The translations under genes were made by a program, and so were the position numbers. A stretch of DNA of 64,000 nt, from assembly GCA_013214945.1 (NCBI GenBank), contig JABSRT010000010.1, positions 62,001-126,000 of the forward strand. The letters are read 5' to 3'. Source of the stretch: Gammaproteobacteria bacterium (lineage in GTDB: Bacteria > Pseudomonadota > Gammaproteobacteria > Enterobacterales > Psychrobiaceae). Positions 17,952-27,384 of the stretch are shown here, in pieces (within the stretch, counting starts at the first letter, position 1; every line of letters begins with the position of its first letter). The notes beneath the pieces are model-generated. The model was not told the DNA's origin, did not search any database, and saw nothing but the letters and a program-made list of their open reading frames with translations.

Positions 17952-18809
17952 TTATTCCATCGCCGCCTTGAGTTTTTTCATCGCATTTTTTTCAAGCTGG
18001 CGTACCCGCTCGGCAGAAACCTGATAATACGCGGCTAAATTTTGCAAGGTGGTTTTATTATCATCGAGCCAACGCGCTTGCACAATATGCTGGCTGCGCT
18101 CATCAAGCGTTGATAACGCGCTGCGTAACTTACGATTAGCATGATATTCCCAGTTTTTCGCTTCAACAGATTCAGCAACATCAGAAGACTTGTCTTCAAG
18201 ATACTGCGTCGGTGCGAAAGAAGAAGTACCACTGTCATCATCATCGGTCGACAAATCAAAGGCACAATCACTTGAGCTCATTCGATTTTCCATTTCGACC
18301 ACGTCAGAACTTGAAACACCAAGCTCTTGAGCAACATGATTGACTTCATCTTGATTAAACCAACCAAGACGCTTTTTATTTTTTCGTAGATTGAAAAATA
18401 ACTTACGCTGAGATTTAGTGGTTGCTACCTTGACTATCCGCCAGTTTTTTAGCACATACTCATGAATCTCAGCCTTAATCCAATGCACGGCAAAAGAAAC
18501 CAAACGCACCCCAACATCGGGATTAAAGCGTTTAACCGCCTTCATTAATCCAACATTACCTTCCTGAATAAGATCGGCATGAGGTAAGCCATAACCCGCA
18601 TAACTTTTAGCGACGTGGATTACAAAACGTAAATGAGACATAATCAGCTGCTGCGCCGCTTCTAGATCACCACCGTGAAATAGACGTTCAGCTAACTCAC
18701 GTTCTTCACTTGCTTCAAGCATAGGTACTCGAGCTGCTGCCGAGACATAAGCCTCGATGCTGCCTGAAGGTACCGCGATTAACGAATTTGAGTGGATCCC
18801 TAAGCTCAT
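17952..18809 (-). CDS. rpoH: Heat-shock sigma factor RpoH (sigma-32)
   Basis: RpoH directs RNA polymerase to chaperone and protease promoters after heat or protein stress. The 285-residue protein shows sigma region 2 ([36 protein letters not shown] and [20 protein letters not shown]), the RpoH-specific box QRKLFFNLR, and region 4 with a helix-turn-helix ([27 protein letters not shown]). As in E. coli it lies just downstream of ftsYEX on the same strand. The leader before it has an unusual pair of alternative hairpins, described separately. Confidence 0.97.
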   Translation of the reverse strand: MSLGIHSNSLIAVPSGSIEAYVSAAARVPMLEASEERELAERLFHGGDLEAAQQLIMSHLRFVIHVAKSYAGYGLPHADLIQEGNVGLMKAVKRFNPDVGVRLVSFAVHWIKAEIHEYVLKNWRIVKVATTKSQRKLFFNLRKNKKRLGWFNQDEVNHVAQELGVSSSDVVEMENRMSSSDCAFDLSTDDDDSGTSSFAPTQYLEDKSSDVAESVEAKNWEYHANRKLRSALSTLDERSQHIVQARWLDDNKTTLQNLAAYYQVSAERVRQLEKNAMKKLKAAME

Positions 18810-18857
18810 AGAACAACCTCTATTTTAAAACTTGTTTCGATACTATCATGCTAAGAC

Positions 18858-18905
18858 GGAGATCACCATAGGATCAAGATCTCCTTTTTAAGATAAACTT
18901 GATCC
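18858..18905 (-). promoter_or_regulatory. Alternative hairpins in the rpoH leader region
   Basis: GGAGATC (18858-18864) can pair with GATCTCC (18878-18884). Alternatively GGATCAAG (18871-18878) can pair with CTTGATCC (18898-18905). The second arm set uses the loop of the first, so the two structures exclude each other. They lie 49-96 bases before the rpoH start. Confidence 0.4.
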
Positions 18906-18945
18906 TGCGTAACCCTGATCTACTCTCACTTAACAACGTAGTTTA

Positions 18946-19932
18946 TTACAGTTGATTTTCTGGCTCAATCTCATGAACATGCCGGGTAACTGAACCATAA
19001 GCTCCTAACCAACCCAAGCTGGCACCACCGACAATCAACCACAAAAATTCATTAAAGCTTAAACCCGTGAGGGTAAAATCACTGCCAAACTGACCGACCA
19101 AATTAACCAATGCGTCTTCCATCCACCACAACATCATTGAGACACAAAGCCAGGCAATGATGCCACCAATTAAGCCATACCAAATTCCGGTATATAAAAA
19201 CGGTCGTCGAATAAAATCATCGGTTGCGCCAACCAGCTTCAAGACTTCAATTTCATCGCGCCGATTTAAAATCGACAAACGAATCGTATTGCCAATCACC
19301 AGTACCACAGCCACTAACAGCAGAATGCCCAACGCCAGCACAGCATCTTGCAACAATTTAATAATCGCACCAAGCTTTTCTAGCCATGCAATATCGAGCT
19401 TGCCAAAGTCGACTTCGCGCTGTTGCTCTAACTTATCAAGCAACAACCGCGCACCATCAGGGCTCGAATACTTAGTCGTTGGCGCCACTAAAAGTAAAGC
19501 CGGTAATGGGTTTTTATCTAAATAATCAAGCGCCTGACCAAATCCTGACAATTGCTTAAATTCAGCCAAGGCTTGTTCCGATGAAATATGATGAACACTC
19601 GCCACTTCAGGATAAAGCAAAATACGATTACTGAGTTTTGTAGTCGCCGATTCACTAAGATGCTCGGTTAAAAACAGGGTGATTTCGGAAGCGCTATCCC
19701 ATGAGGTTTGCAGTTGCTCACTGTTTTTCAACAACAAATGCAAGGTCGCTGGTAACGCTAAGCTCACGCCAAGCACGGCCATCGTCAACAAAGACGAAAA
19801 CGGCATACGCCACAATTCGCCCATGCTAGCCAAGGCTTGTTGCAAATGGCGAATAAAGAACATTGTCACGACATGACCCGGTTTCATTTGACCAGCAGTG
19901 GGGGATTTTCGTTGTTTAAATAGCAGACTCAA
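18946..19932 (-). CDS. ftsX: Cell-division ABC transporter permease-like protein FtsX
   Basis: FtsX forms the FtsEX complex with FtsE. It does not transport but relays ATP hydrolysis across the inner membrane to activate EnvC and amidases. The 328-residue protein has a cytoplasmic N-terminus, a first helix (MPFSSLLTMAVLGVSLALPATLHLLL) and a periplasmic domain at about 75-190 with IAWLEKLG. Three further helices follow, the last in FNEFLWLIVGGASLGWLGAYG. It is about 26 bases downstream of ftsE. A shorter start at MKPGHVV or MFFIRHLQ is possible. Confidence 0.95.
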   Translation of the reverse strand: MSLLFKQRKSPTAGQMKPGHVVTMFFIRHLQQALASMGELWRMPFSSLLTMAVLGVSLALPATLHLLLKNSEQLQTSWDSASEITLFLTEHLSESATTKLSNRILLYPEVASVHHISSEQALAEFKQLSGFGQALDYLDKNPLPALLLVAPTTKYSSPDGARLLLDKLEQQREVDFGKLDIAWLEKLGAIIKLLQDAVLALGILLLVAVVLVIGNTIRLSILNRRDEIEVLKLVGATDDFIRRPFLYTGIWYGLIGGIIAWLCVSMMLWWMEDALVNLVGQFGSDFTLTGLSFNEFLWLIVGGASLGWLGAYGSVTRHVHEIEPENQL

Positions 19933-19958
19933 TCTAACATATCCTTGATAAATAAGGC

Positions 19959-20663
19959 TTAAGCAACAGGCTCGAAATCACTATATCTTAAGTCAGTTGA
20001 GGCCAAACCGTCATTAATTAATTGCCCTTCGCGCAAGGTTAAGGTGTGATATTTTAATCGAGCAATCAAACCAAGGTCGTGCGTTGCAATCAAGACCGCT
20101 ACCCCGACCGAGTTTAAGTCTTCAAATAGTCGAATAATTTCGAGCGATAACGCGGGGTCTAAATTACCCGTTGGCTCATCTGCTAATAATAATGGCGGCT
20201 TATTAACGATCGCTCGCGCAATGCCAACCCGCTGCAGTTCGCCACCGGACAGGCTAACAGGCAAGCTGTTGACCTTATCGAGTAAACCGACCTTGTCTAA
20301 AGCAGCTGCAACCCGGCGTTTAATATCAGATAAATGATAACCTTCAATAATTAGCGGCAAGGCAACATTGTTAAATACACTGCGATCCATCAACAAACGA
20401 TGATTTTGAAAGATCATGCCAATATCACGCCGCGCAAACGGGATCTGGCGTTTGGTAATTTTATTGAGATTATGGCCATTAATAAAGACTTGCCCCGACG
20501 TTGGACGCTCCATCATCGCGATCAATTTCAACAAGGTACTTTTACCAGCACCTGAGTGACCAGTTAAAAAAGCCATTTCCCCGGCCTTAAGCTGAAAATC
20601 AACTCGATTTAATGCCTGTTGACCACCAGGGTATACCTTACTGACTTGTTCAAATCGAATCAT
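19959..20663 (-). CDS. ftsE: Cell-division ATP-binding protein FtsE
   Basis: FtsE is the cytoplasmic ATPase of FtsEX and binds near FtsZ at the division site. The 234 residues contain Walker A GHSGAGKSTLLKLI, the Q-loop IFQNHRLL, signature LSGGELQRVGIARA, Walker B LLLADEPTGNLDP and the switch histidine IATHDLGL. It lies between ftsY and ftsX in the conserved order. Confidence 0.97.
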   Translation of the reverse strand: MIRFEQVSKVYPGGQQALNRVDFQLKAGEMAFLTGHSGAGKSTLLKLIAMMERPTSGQVFINGHNLNKITKRQIPFARRDIGMIFQNHRLLMDRSVFNNVALPLIIEGYHLSDIKRRVAAALDKVGLLDKVNSLPVSLSGGELQRVGIARAIVNKPPLLLADEPTGNLDPALSLEIIRLFEDLNSVGVAVLIATHDLGLIARLKYHTLTLREGQLINDGLASTDLRYSDFEPVA

Positions 20664-20731
20664 GCGCCGGGCTACCTATTATCAAATCCATTCGTTTTAC
20701 AATATTAAGGCGATTTCAATACCAAGACTAA

Positions 20732-21967
20732 TTATTCATCCTTGGCAAATAATGCCTCAATAAAGTCTTTGCTATTAAAGTCGCGTAAATCGTCGATGCC
20801 TTCACCCACCCCGATATAACGGATCGGAATGCCAAATTTATCGGCCAAGGAAAAAATAACGCCGCCTTTAGCTGTGCCGTCTAATTTAGTAATCGTTAGC
20901 CCGGTCACCCCGACAGCTTCATTAAATAATTTAACCTGACTAATCGCATTTTGGCCAGTGCCAGCGTCTAGAGTCAGCATCACTTCGTGTGGCGCTGTTG
21001 CATCAAGTTTTTTCATTACTCGCACTATTTTCTTGAGCTCATCCATTAGGTGCGCTTTGTTTTGCAATCGTCCGGCGGTATCTGCGATAAGCACATCAAT
21101 ATTACGCGCTTTGGCCGCCTGCACCGCATCGAAAATCACCGACGCACTGTCAGCGCCAGTATGTTGGGCAATCACCGTAATATCGTTACGTTCGCCCCAC
21201 ACTTGCAGCTGCTCAACCGCCGCAGCTCTGAACGTATCACCTGCCGCCAAGGCGACCTTTTTACCTTGTTGTTGGAATTTTTTCGCCAGTTTGCCAATGG
21301 TGGTGGTTTTACCAACGCCATTAATACCAACCATCAAAATAACATAGGGACCATTTTCGTTGCTGGCCACCAAAGGTTGTGATACCGGCTCAATAATAGT
21401 TGCCAGCTCTTGCTGTAATAGGCCATAAAGTGCCTCACCGTCTTTAAGCTGCTTGCGACTGGCGGTTTCAGTTAAAGATTTAATCACTTTTAAGGTAGTA
21501 TCGACCCCAACATCAGCGATCAGCAATTGCTCTTCTAACTCTTCAAACAAATCGTCATCAATCTGTTTGCCTTTGAATAAACTCAAAAAACCGCTGCCAA
21601 AATGCTGCTTAGTACGCTTTAAACCTTCTTTTAAGCGGCTGAAAAATCCTGCTTTTTCACTGGCTACAGGTTCTGTGCTTTCAACAAGTTCTGTTGATTC
21701 AGTTACCACCTCGGGCTCGCTATCAGCTAATGCTTTGCTTGCTGCCGTGGTCACGATTGGATCGATAACCTCGTCAACTTCCGGCGCTGCGGCTTCAATA
21801 AGCTCTGGCTCAGTAACCTGTTCAGCCTCAACTTCAACATGCTGTTCATCTAGGGTATCGGTGCCAGTGTTAATTTCTTCAACTGCGGTATCAACATCGG
21901 TTTGCTGCGCTTGCTGTTCTTTATCACGACCGAGGCCAAGCCAACCTAATATGCCTTTTTTCGCCAT
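20732..21967 (-). CDS. ftsY: Signal recognition particle receptor FtsY
   Basis: FtsY is the SRP receptor that docks ribosomes making membrane proteins. Of its 411 residues, the first ~110 form an acidic, Glu/Val-rich A domain after a basic N-terminus (MAKKGILGWLGLGRDK). The N domain and then the GTPase G domain follow, with MVGINGVGKTTTIGKLA, DTFRAAAVEQL, ADTAGRLQNK, TKLDGTAKGG and IGVGEGIDDLRDF. It heads the ftsY-ftsE-ftsX-rpoH block and is divergent from rsmD. Confidence 0.97.
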   Translation of the reverse strand: MAKKGILGWLGLGRDKEQQAQQTDVDTAVEEINTGTDTLDEQHVEVEAEQVTEPELIEAAAPEVDEVIDPIVTTAASKALADSEPEVVTESTELVESTEPVASEKAGFFSRLKEGLKRTKQHFGSGFLSLFKGKQIDDDLFEELEEQLLIADVGVDTTLKVIKSLTETASRKQLKDGEALYGLLQQELATIIEPVSQPLVASNENGPYVILMVGINGVGKTTTIGKLAKKFQQQGKKVALAAGDTFRAAAVEQLQVWGERNDITVIAQHTGADSASVIFDAVQAAKARNIDVLIADTAGRLQNKAHLMDELKKIVRVMKKLDATAPHEVMLTLDAGTGQNAISQVKLFNEAVGVTGLTITKLDGTAKGGVIFSLADKFGIPIRYIGVGEGIDDLRDFNSKDFIEALFAKDE

Positions 21968-22080
21968 TTCGACAAAATCCTCTAACTGCTATTACGTTTT
22001 AGACGCTGAACTTGCTAAAATAGCGCCTAAAGAAAAATGTAGACTGCGATAATAGCAAATAGTAACGGAATGAGGTAGCA

Positions 22081-22677
22081 ATGGCTTCGGTTAAAAAGAG
22101 TTCAAGAGGATCTAAGGGACAATCTGGACAAATTCGGATCATCGGTGGCCAATGGCGCAGCCGAAAACTGCCGGTCCATGATGTTGATGGCTTACGCCCA
22201 ACCACTGACAGGGTTAAAGAAACGGTATTTAATTGGCTTGCTCCTTACATCGATGGCGCGCAATGTCTCGACTTGTTTGCCGGCAGTGGTGGTTTGTCTT
22301 TTGAGGCCTTATCGCGTTTTGCCGATTCAGCGTTATTACTGGAAAAAGATCGTAGTGCGGCACGCCAACTCAGCGAGAATTTAACGATGTTAGGCTGTGA
22401 CAACGGTCAAGTTAAAAATACCGATAGCCTTACTTTTTTGGCCAGCTCTGCTAGCCAACAATTTTCACTGGTATTTATCGATCCACCATTTCGTAAAGAT
22501 TTGTTAGAGCAAAGCTGCCAATTGCTTGAGCAGCAAGGTTGGCTTAGTGACGATGCGGTAATATACCTTGAAATGGAATCTGAATTATCTCAGGTAAAAT
22601 TACCCGATAACTGGCAATGTTTAAAAGAAAAAAATGCCGGTCAGGTTAATTTCTCATTGTGGCAGCGCACTAATTAA
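22081..22677 (+). CDS. rsmD: 16S rRNA (guanine(966)-N2)-methyltransferase RsmD
   Basis: RsmD methylates G966 of 16S rRNA in the 30S subunit with S-adenosylmethionine. The 198 residues include RIIGGQWRSRKLPV and RPTTDRVKETVFNWL. They also carry the cofactor motif CLDLFAGSGGLSFEAL and the catalytic VFIDPPFRKD (NPPY-type). It is divergent from ftsY, the usual arrangement in gammaproteobacteria, and ends at a strong terminator shared with the converging ETF-QO gene. Confidence 0.95.
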   Translation: MASVKKSSRGSKGQSGQIRIIGGQWRSRKLPVHDVDGLRPTTDRVKETVFNWLAPYIDGAQCLDLFAGSGGLSFEALSRFADSALLLEKDRSAARQLSENLTMLGCDNGQVKNTDSLTFLASSASQQFSLVFIDPPFRKDLLEQSCQLLEQQGWLSDDAVIYLEMESELSQVKLPDNWQCLKEKNAGQVNFSLWQRTN

Positions 22678-22686
22678 GCCACCATA

Positions 22687-22714
22687 AAAAAGGCCGCCTA
22701 GTGGCGGCCTTTTT
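22687..22714. terminator. Bidirectional terminator between rsmD and the ETF-QO gene
   Basis: AAAAAGGCCGCC and GGCGGCCTTTTT pair perfectly around TAGT. The A/T flanks serve both converging genes. Confidence 0.92.
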
Positions 22715-22726
22715 ATTAAACAGCTA

Positions 22727-24376
22727 TTACATGTTCGGGTAATTGGGCCCGCCACCGCCTTCTGGTGAAATCCAAGTAATGTTTTGACTCGGATCTTTTA
22801 TGTCACAAGTTTTACAATGGACACAGTTTTGGCCGTTGATTTGAAAACGTTTTTCGCCATTTTCTTCAACAATTTCATACACACCCGCCGGACAGTAACG
22901 CTGGGCTGGCTCAGCCCATTTTTCTAAGTTTACTGACAAAGGAATCGATTGGTCAGCCAAGGTTAAATGGCAACGCTGATCTTCTTCGTGATAGGTATTA
23001 GACAAAAATACCGATGACAACTTATCGAAACTTAATTTACCATCAGGCTTAGGGTAAGCAATTTCTTTTGATTGACTCGCTAACTTAAGCTGCGCGTGAT
23101 CTAGGCTGTCATCTTTAAGATTAACCGGCAATTTACCACCAAACACATTTTGGTCGATGGTATTAAACGCACCGCCTAAAATGGTGCCAAATTTATGCAT
23201 TGCCGCGCCAAAGTTACGTGAACTATAAAGTTCTTCGTAAATCCACGACTGCTTAAACTGCTCGCCATATTGGGTTAATTCGCTAACGGCGGCATCGCCC
23301 TTGGCCAATTCAGCCACGATAACATCAGCAGCAATCATGCCCGACTTCATCGCGGTGTGCGATCCTTTGATTTTGGCAAAATTAAGCGTGCCAGCATCAC
23401 AACCAATGATCAAACCACCAGCAAAGCTCATTTTAGACAATGAGTTTAAGCCGCCTTTAGCGATTGCACGAGCACCATAAGACAAGCGAGTACCGCCAGT
23501 TAGGTATTTGGCAATTTGAGGATGATGCTTATAACGCTGGAATTCATCAAATGGGCTGAGGTATGGATTGCTATAATTTAAATCAACAATCAAGCCAACA
23601 ACCACTTGATTATCTTCAATGTGATACAAGAAACCACCCCCAGTCGCGCCATCATTTAGTGGCCAACCTGCGGTATGAACTACCTTACCTTGCTGATGTT
23701 GCTCGCTAGGTATAGTCCAAATTTCTTTAATGCCTAAACCATAATGCTGCGGGCTACGGCCTTCATTGAGGTTAAATCGATCCTGTAGTTCTTTGCCTAA
23801 ATGGCCACGACAGCCTTCAGCAAAAATAGTGTATTTGGCGTGTAATTCCATACCGGGCATGTACGAGTCTTTTTGCTCACCACTTTCGCTAATACCCATA
23901 TCGCCGATTAAAATGCCTTTAACTGCACCATCTTCGTGGTACAAGGTTTCAGCAGCGGCAAAACCTGGGAATATTTCGACCCCAAGTTGCTCAGCTTGCT
24001 CACCAAGCCAGCGACAAACATTGCCCAAACTAACAATATAGTTGCCTTCATTGTGCATGGTTTTAGGCACCAGCATATTCGGGACTTTTATGCTGTTAAA
24101 CTCACCGTTAAACATAAATATATCGTCGACAACCACTTCGGTATGTAGTGGTGCGCCGAGCTCTTTCCAATTAGGAAAAAGTTCGTTCAGTGCTTTTGGC
24201 TCAAAGACCGCACCAGATAAGATATGCGCGCCAACTTCAGAGCCTTTTTCAACCAAACAAACCGTGAGTTCTTGCTCTTGTTCTTTTGCTGCCTGCATTA
24301 AACGGCAAGCCGCCGATAAACCGGCTGGGCCGGCACCAACGATGACAACGTCAAACTCCATCGATTCACGTTCCAT
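22727..24376 (-). CDS. Electron transfer flavoprotein-ubiquinone oxidoreductase
   Basis: ETF-QO passes electrons from electron-transfer flavoprotein (fed by acyl-CoA dehydrogenases and similar enzymes) to ubiquinone. It is an inner-membrane-associated protein with FAD and one 4Fe-4S cluster. The 549 residues begin with the FAD motif VVIVGAGPAGLSAACRL. They continue with GLGIKEIWTIP, GCDAGTLNFAKIKGSHTAMKSG and a C-terminal ferredoxin segment with cysteines in HCKTCDIKDPSQNITW, ending PEGGGGPNYPNM. GAGGAG stands seven bases before the chosen ATG. Its presence implies fatty-acid or amino-acid beta-oxidation in this organism. Confidence 0.95.
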   Translation of the reverse strand: MERESMEFDVVIVGAGPAGLSAACRLMQAAKEQEQELTVCLVEKGSEVGAHILSGAVFEPKALNELFPNWKELGAPLHTEVVVDDIFMFNGEFNSIKVPNMLVPKTMHNEGNYIVSLGNVCRWLGEQAEQLGVEIFPGFAAAETLYHEDGAVKGILIGDMGISESGEQKDSYMPGMELHAKYTIFAEGCRGHLGKELQDRFNLNEGRSPQHYGLGIKEIWTIPSEQHQQGKVVHTAGWPLNDGATGGGFLYHIEDNQVVVGLIVDLNYSNPYLSPFDEFQRYKHHPQIAKYLTGGTRLSYGARAIAKGGLNSLSKMSFAGGLIIGCDAGTLNFAKIKGSHTAMKSGMIAADVIVAELAKGDAAVSELTQYGEQFKQSWIYEELYSSRNFGAAMHKFGTILGGAFNTIDQNVFGGKLPVNLKDDSLDHAQLKLASQSKEIAYPKPDGKLSFDKLSSVFLSNTYHEEDQRCHLTLADQSIPLSVNLEKWAEPAQRYCPAGVYEIVEENGEKRFQINGQNCVHCKTCDIKDPSQNITWISPEGGGGPNYPNM

Positions 24377-24607
24377 ATTCTGCTCCTCTATCGCTATTGC
24401 TCGCGTAACTATTTTTATAATATTTATTATGATTATTCATTAGCGCAAAACTTACGTTAACGTCAACTAGACCAACCAGCACGATAGCCGATATTAACCC
24501 TGCGGTACAGTCGTAATGAATAAACTTTCGACTACATTACAGGAATTAAACAACCGTTTTAAACTTTGTGCAAGTTAATTTTTATATTATTTACTGACCT
24601 GATGTCG

Positions 24608-26758
24608 TTATTGGACGGCGCACTCGCTTAATAACATCGTTACCGCTTGTCTCAACAAAGCTTCCGACCCCTTACGGCCACTAGTGCCACACGGCCGACA
24701 ACAAGCAGACCAAGATTGCTGTTGCAGCACTTTAAGGATCAGGATCTGCTGAAATTGAGTTGATAGTTGCGTTAATTGCTGGCCCTTGCTCCAAATCAGT
24801 TGTGCAATCGAATGAGCCACCAGCTCAAATGGCCGGCCACCAGCGGTAAACACCTCAATATTTGAGAGATCTTGGGTCTTAAGCGGCTCAGATCCCACGA
24901 CGTCGCTCAGCAAGCCAACCACCAGTTCGAATTCCAGCGCCTCAAATTGTGCACTTAAGGCATACCCTAAGTTGTGATAAAAATTTTGCTGAGCCAAGTT
25001 AATCAATTGCTGATGTGGCTCGCTGACCTGCAGCGGTTTTAATACGATCGCAGAATGGGTGCCGCTGGCACTGTCACGATTAAGCCCCAATCGCAGGGGT
25101 TGATAATTTAACGCCTGCCAATAATCGAGTAAATCGGCGGTCGCGCCAAAGCTGGCGCCAATAAAATCGAGCTGGTTGGCTTGTGCCCACTGCTCAATTT
25201 GCTGATCTAACTGCAGACCAATGCCATTACGGTGCAACTGTGGCTGCACCGCAATGCGCATAATCCGGCCATAACGATACGCACCCGCTTCTTGCAGCCC
25301 AACTTGAGCCATTAGCGACTGTGGCAACAGATGCCCGCGCAAGCGACGCTGTCCCAACCAAATCTGCTGCGCTAACGCCGGCTTAATGTCGCCCTCGGTT
25401 AACACTAGCGCGGTAGCCACCAATTGCTGATCTATTGTCGCTATAAATATTGTTAAGTCTGGAGCGTCTAATAACTGACGAAAGTCAGAAGGTGACGTTT
25501 GGTAATGCGCTAATACCAACAAACCAAAGAGCTGCTCTAGCAAGCTGGGGTTGTCCAATAACTGTCGCTGACTAAGTTGACTAAACTCAAGCTGTTGGCG
25601 GCCGTGCTTACCAGCCATAGCTTCAACAAGTGAATCAACATTCGCCGCTTCAGATTTTAGCCCGAGCAGTTGATAAGTCAGCTGCTCTAGCGGATCTTGC
25701 TCAGCCCACCGGATTGGTTGATTAAGCCCGGCGGTGCGATACCCCGGTGATATTTCAGCTAGGCGTTTAATAAAGCGCAACGCAAAACCACGACCAGTGC
25801 CTTCGTACCCATGCAGGGTTGTCGCAAAGACCAATCGTGAATAGGTGGTCGCTAAGGTCGCCAACATCGCTGTCGGGATTGCGGCCGCTTCATCCACCAG
25901 CACTAAATCGCTATCTGGTTGCAGCTTTATCAAGGCATCAGGCGCAATAAACTCAATGGTCTTGCCCTGCCACGTAAGGCAAAGCTTAGTGATCTGCGCA
26001 CCATCGAGCAGTAACGCCGCATGTTTAAAGACCGACTGCACCGCGGCAACTGTTGGCGCGGTAATGATAATGCGAGAAACTCGGCTGGCTAAGAGCTCGG
26101 CGGCGGCAATACCCAAGGCTGCAGATTTACCACGGCCACGATCGGCACTAATCACTAACGGTCGTCGGCGGTGACCAGTAACCGTTTTAACTATCTGTGC
26201 CACCGCATGCTGTTGTTCCTCACTTGCATAAGGGGCAATAGTCGCAAGCTTAGGCTCGTTAATCACCACGTTGCTTAACTCGGGCAGCGGTGTATCAGGC
26301 GTTAGCACATAACAAGACGATTGCGCCTTAATGATGGTGATAGCTCGGCGAATAAAATAACCCGTTACGCGGTCAACATCTTGGGGGGTTGCGACATAAC
26401 GCACGTAATCGGGATCGGCGAAGCTTGGCCACTCCTTAAAATCAGGACAAATGATAAAACAAATGCCGCCACCCGCTAAGGTGCCACTGACCACCCCGAA
26501 CGCATCGGGGTTAAAGCCACTGTAGCCGTTAAACACCAACTGCTGATATTCTTGACCGAGCACTGATTTAGCCTTATTGATCGCAAGACAACTTGACCAC
26601 GGCCCGTCGCCTAACCAACAGCAAGACTGGGCAGTTAACTGCTCAGCCAACAACTCAGTTGCCCACGACTGAGGTCCACTAAGCACCACCACACTCCGGT
26701 GGTTACTCTGCTGGCCATGTTGGGCTAATTGCTCAATAAAACTTTTAAAATCATTCAC
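24608..26758 (-). CDS. tmcA: tRNA(Met) cytidine acetyltransferase TmcA
   Basis: TmcA makes N4-acetylcytidine at the wobble base of elongator tRNA-Met, using acetyl-CoA and ATP. The 716 residues show an N-terminal DUF1726 region and an RNA helicase-like ATPase with Walker A SADRGRGKSAALGIAAAELL and the acidic motif LVDEAAAIP. A GNAT acetyltransferase region around 440-560 (RIMRIAVQPQLHRNGIGLQL) follows, then a C-terminal tRNA-binding part. It is slightly longer than the E. coli protein. It stands alone and is divergent from a thioesterase gene. Confidence 0.95.
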   Translation of the reverse strand: MNDFKSFIEQLAQHGQQSNHRSVVVLSGPQSWATELLAEQLTAQSCCWLGDGPWSSCLAINKAKSVLGQEYQQLVFNGYSGFNPDAFGVVSGTLAGGGICFIICPDFKEWPSFADPDYVRYVATPQDVDRVTGYFIRRAITIIKAQSSCYVLTPDTPLPELSNVVINEPKLATIAPYASEEQQHAVAQIVKTVTGHRRRPLVISADRGRGKSAALGIAAAELLASRVSRIIITAPTVAAVQSVFKHAALLLDGAQITKLCLTWQGKTIEFIAPDALIKLQPDSDLVLVDEAAAIPTAMLATLATTYSRLVFATTLHGYEGTGRGFALRFIKRLAEISPGYRTAGLNQPIRWAEQDPLEQLTYQLLGLKSEAANVDSLVEAMAGKHGRQQLEFSQLSQRQLLDNPSLLEQLFGLLVLAHYQTSPSDFRQLLDAPDLTIFIATIDQQLVATALVLTEGDIKPALAQQIWLGQRRLRGHLLPQSLMAQVGLQEAGAYRYGRIMRIAVQPQLHRNGIGLQLDQQIEQWAQANQLDFIGASFGATADLLDYWQALNYQPLRLGLNRDSASGTHSAIVLKPLQVSEPHQQLINLAQQNFYHNLGYALSAQFEALEFELVVGLLSDVVGSEPLKTQDLSNIEVFTAGGRPFELVAHSIAQLIWSKGQQLTQLSTQFQQILILKVLQQQSWSACCRPCGTSGRKGSEALLRQAVTMLLSECAVQ

Positions 26759-26865
26759 GTCAATCTATCCACTTAATCGTTCCAATCTCACGAAACTCAT
26801 ATTATAACCTTATTATTTTTGTTAGATTAGATAAAAATTTAAACAATCGTTTACTGGAGATCACC

Positions 26866-27270
26866 ATGTTAGCTACTTCTATCAGCCCTCGTTTTCTTGA
26901 AACTGATGCCCTAGGCCATATCAACAATACCGTTCTGCCAATGTGGTTTGAAGCCGCGCGTGAGCCGGTTTTTCGAATGTTTTCCCCCGAGCTCGATCTT
27001 AAAGACTGGAAGTTAATGCTTGGCAAGTTTAGCGTTACTTTTCACGCCGAAACCCACTATGGCAGCGAAGTCGAAATAAAAACCTATATCAGTCGGATCG
27101 GTGGAGCCTCGTTCGATGTTTATCAAGAATGCTGGCAAAATGGCACAAAAACGGTCAGTGGACTCACCACCATGATTAATTTTTGCCATCAGGAAAAGAA
27201 AAGCCAACCGCTGCCTCAACACATAATCGATTTAATGAAAGAGCACTTTATCGAGCTGGCTCAATCTTAA
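26866..27270 (+). CDS. Hotdog-fold acyl-CoA thioesterase (YbgC/FadM type)
   Basis: A 134-residue protein of the 4HBT family, which hydrolyses acyl-CoA thioesters. The N-terminal signature RFLETDALGHINNTVLPMWFEAAR has the catalytic aspartate and the GHxNN turn. KFSVTFHAETHYGSEVEIKTYISRIGGASFDVYQE forms the central strands. TGGAGATCACC precedes the ATG. The acyl group it acts on cannot be told from sequence. It stands alone before an ABC exporter pair. Confidence 0.88.
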   Translation: MLATSISPRFLETDALGHINNTVLPMWFEAAREPVFRMFSPELDLKDWKLMLGKFSVTFHAETHYGSEVEIKTYISRIGGASFDVYQECWQNGTKTVSGLTTMINFCHQEKKSQPLPQHIIDLMKEHFIELAQS

Positions 27271-27318
27271 TGCGTTAACCCACCAATTTAAGGTATAGTG
27301 CCCGCGATTACTTTTGTG

Positions 27319-27342
27319 CTAATCGGGGTGCCCCGATATTAG
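27319..27342 (+). terminator. Hairpin between the thioesterase and ABC exporter genes
   Basis: CTAATCGGGG and CCCCGAT(A)TTAG pair with one bulged base around a very short loop. The T-run after it is poor (CCATTTAT), so it may be a weak terminator or an mRNA end structure. Confidence 0.45.
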
Positions 27343-27384
27343 CCATTTATCCCAACCCGCTTGCTCAGATAAGGATTTTCGGCG

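Noticed and set aside
21453-22052. A 199-codon frame opposite ftsY, rich in Ser and Thr
   Set aside because: It is the antisense shadow of the acidic A domain of ftsY, with low-complexity composition and no ribosome binding site.
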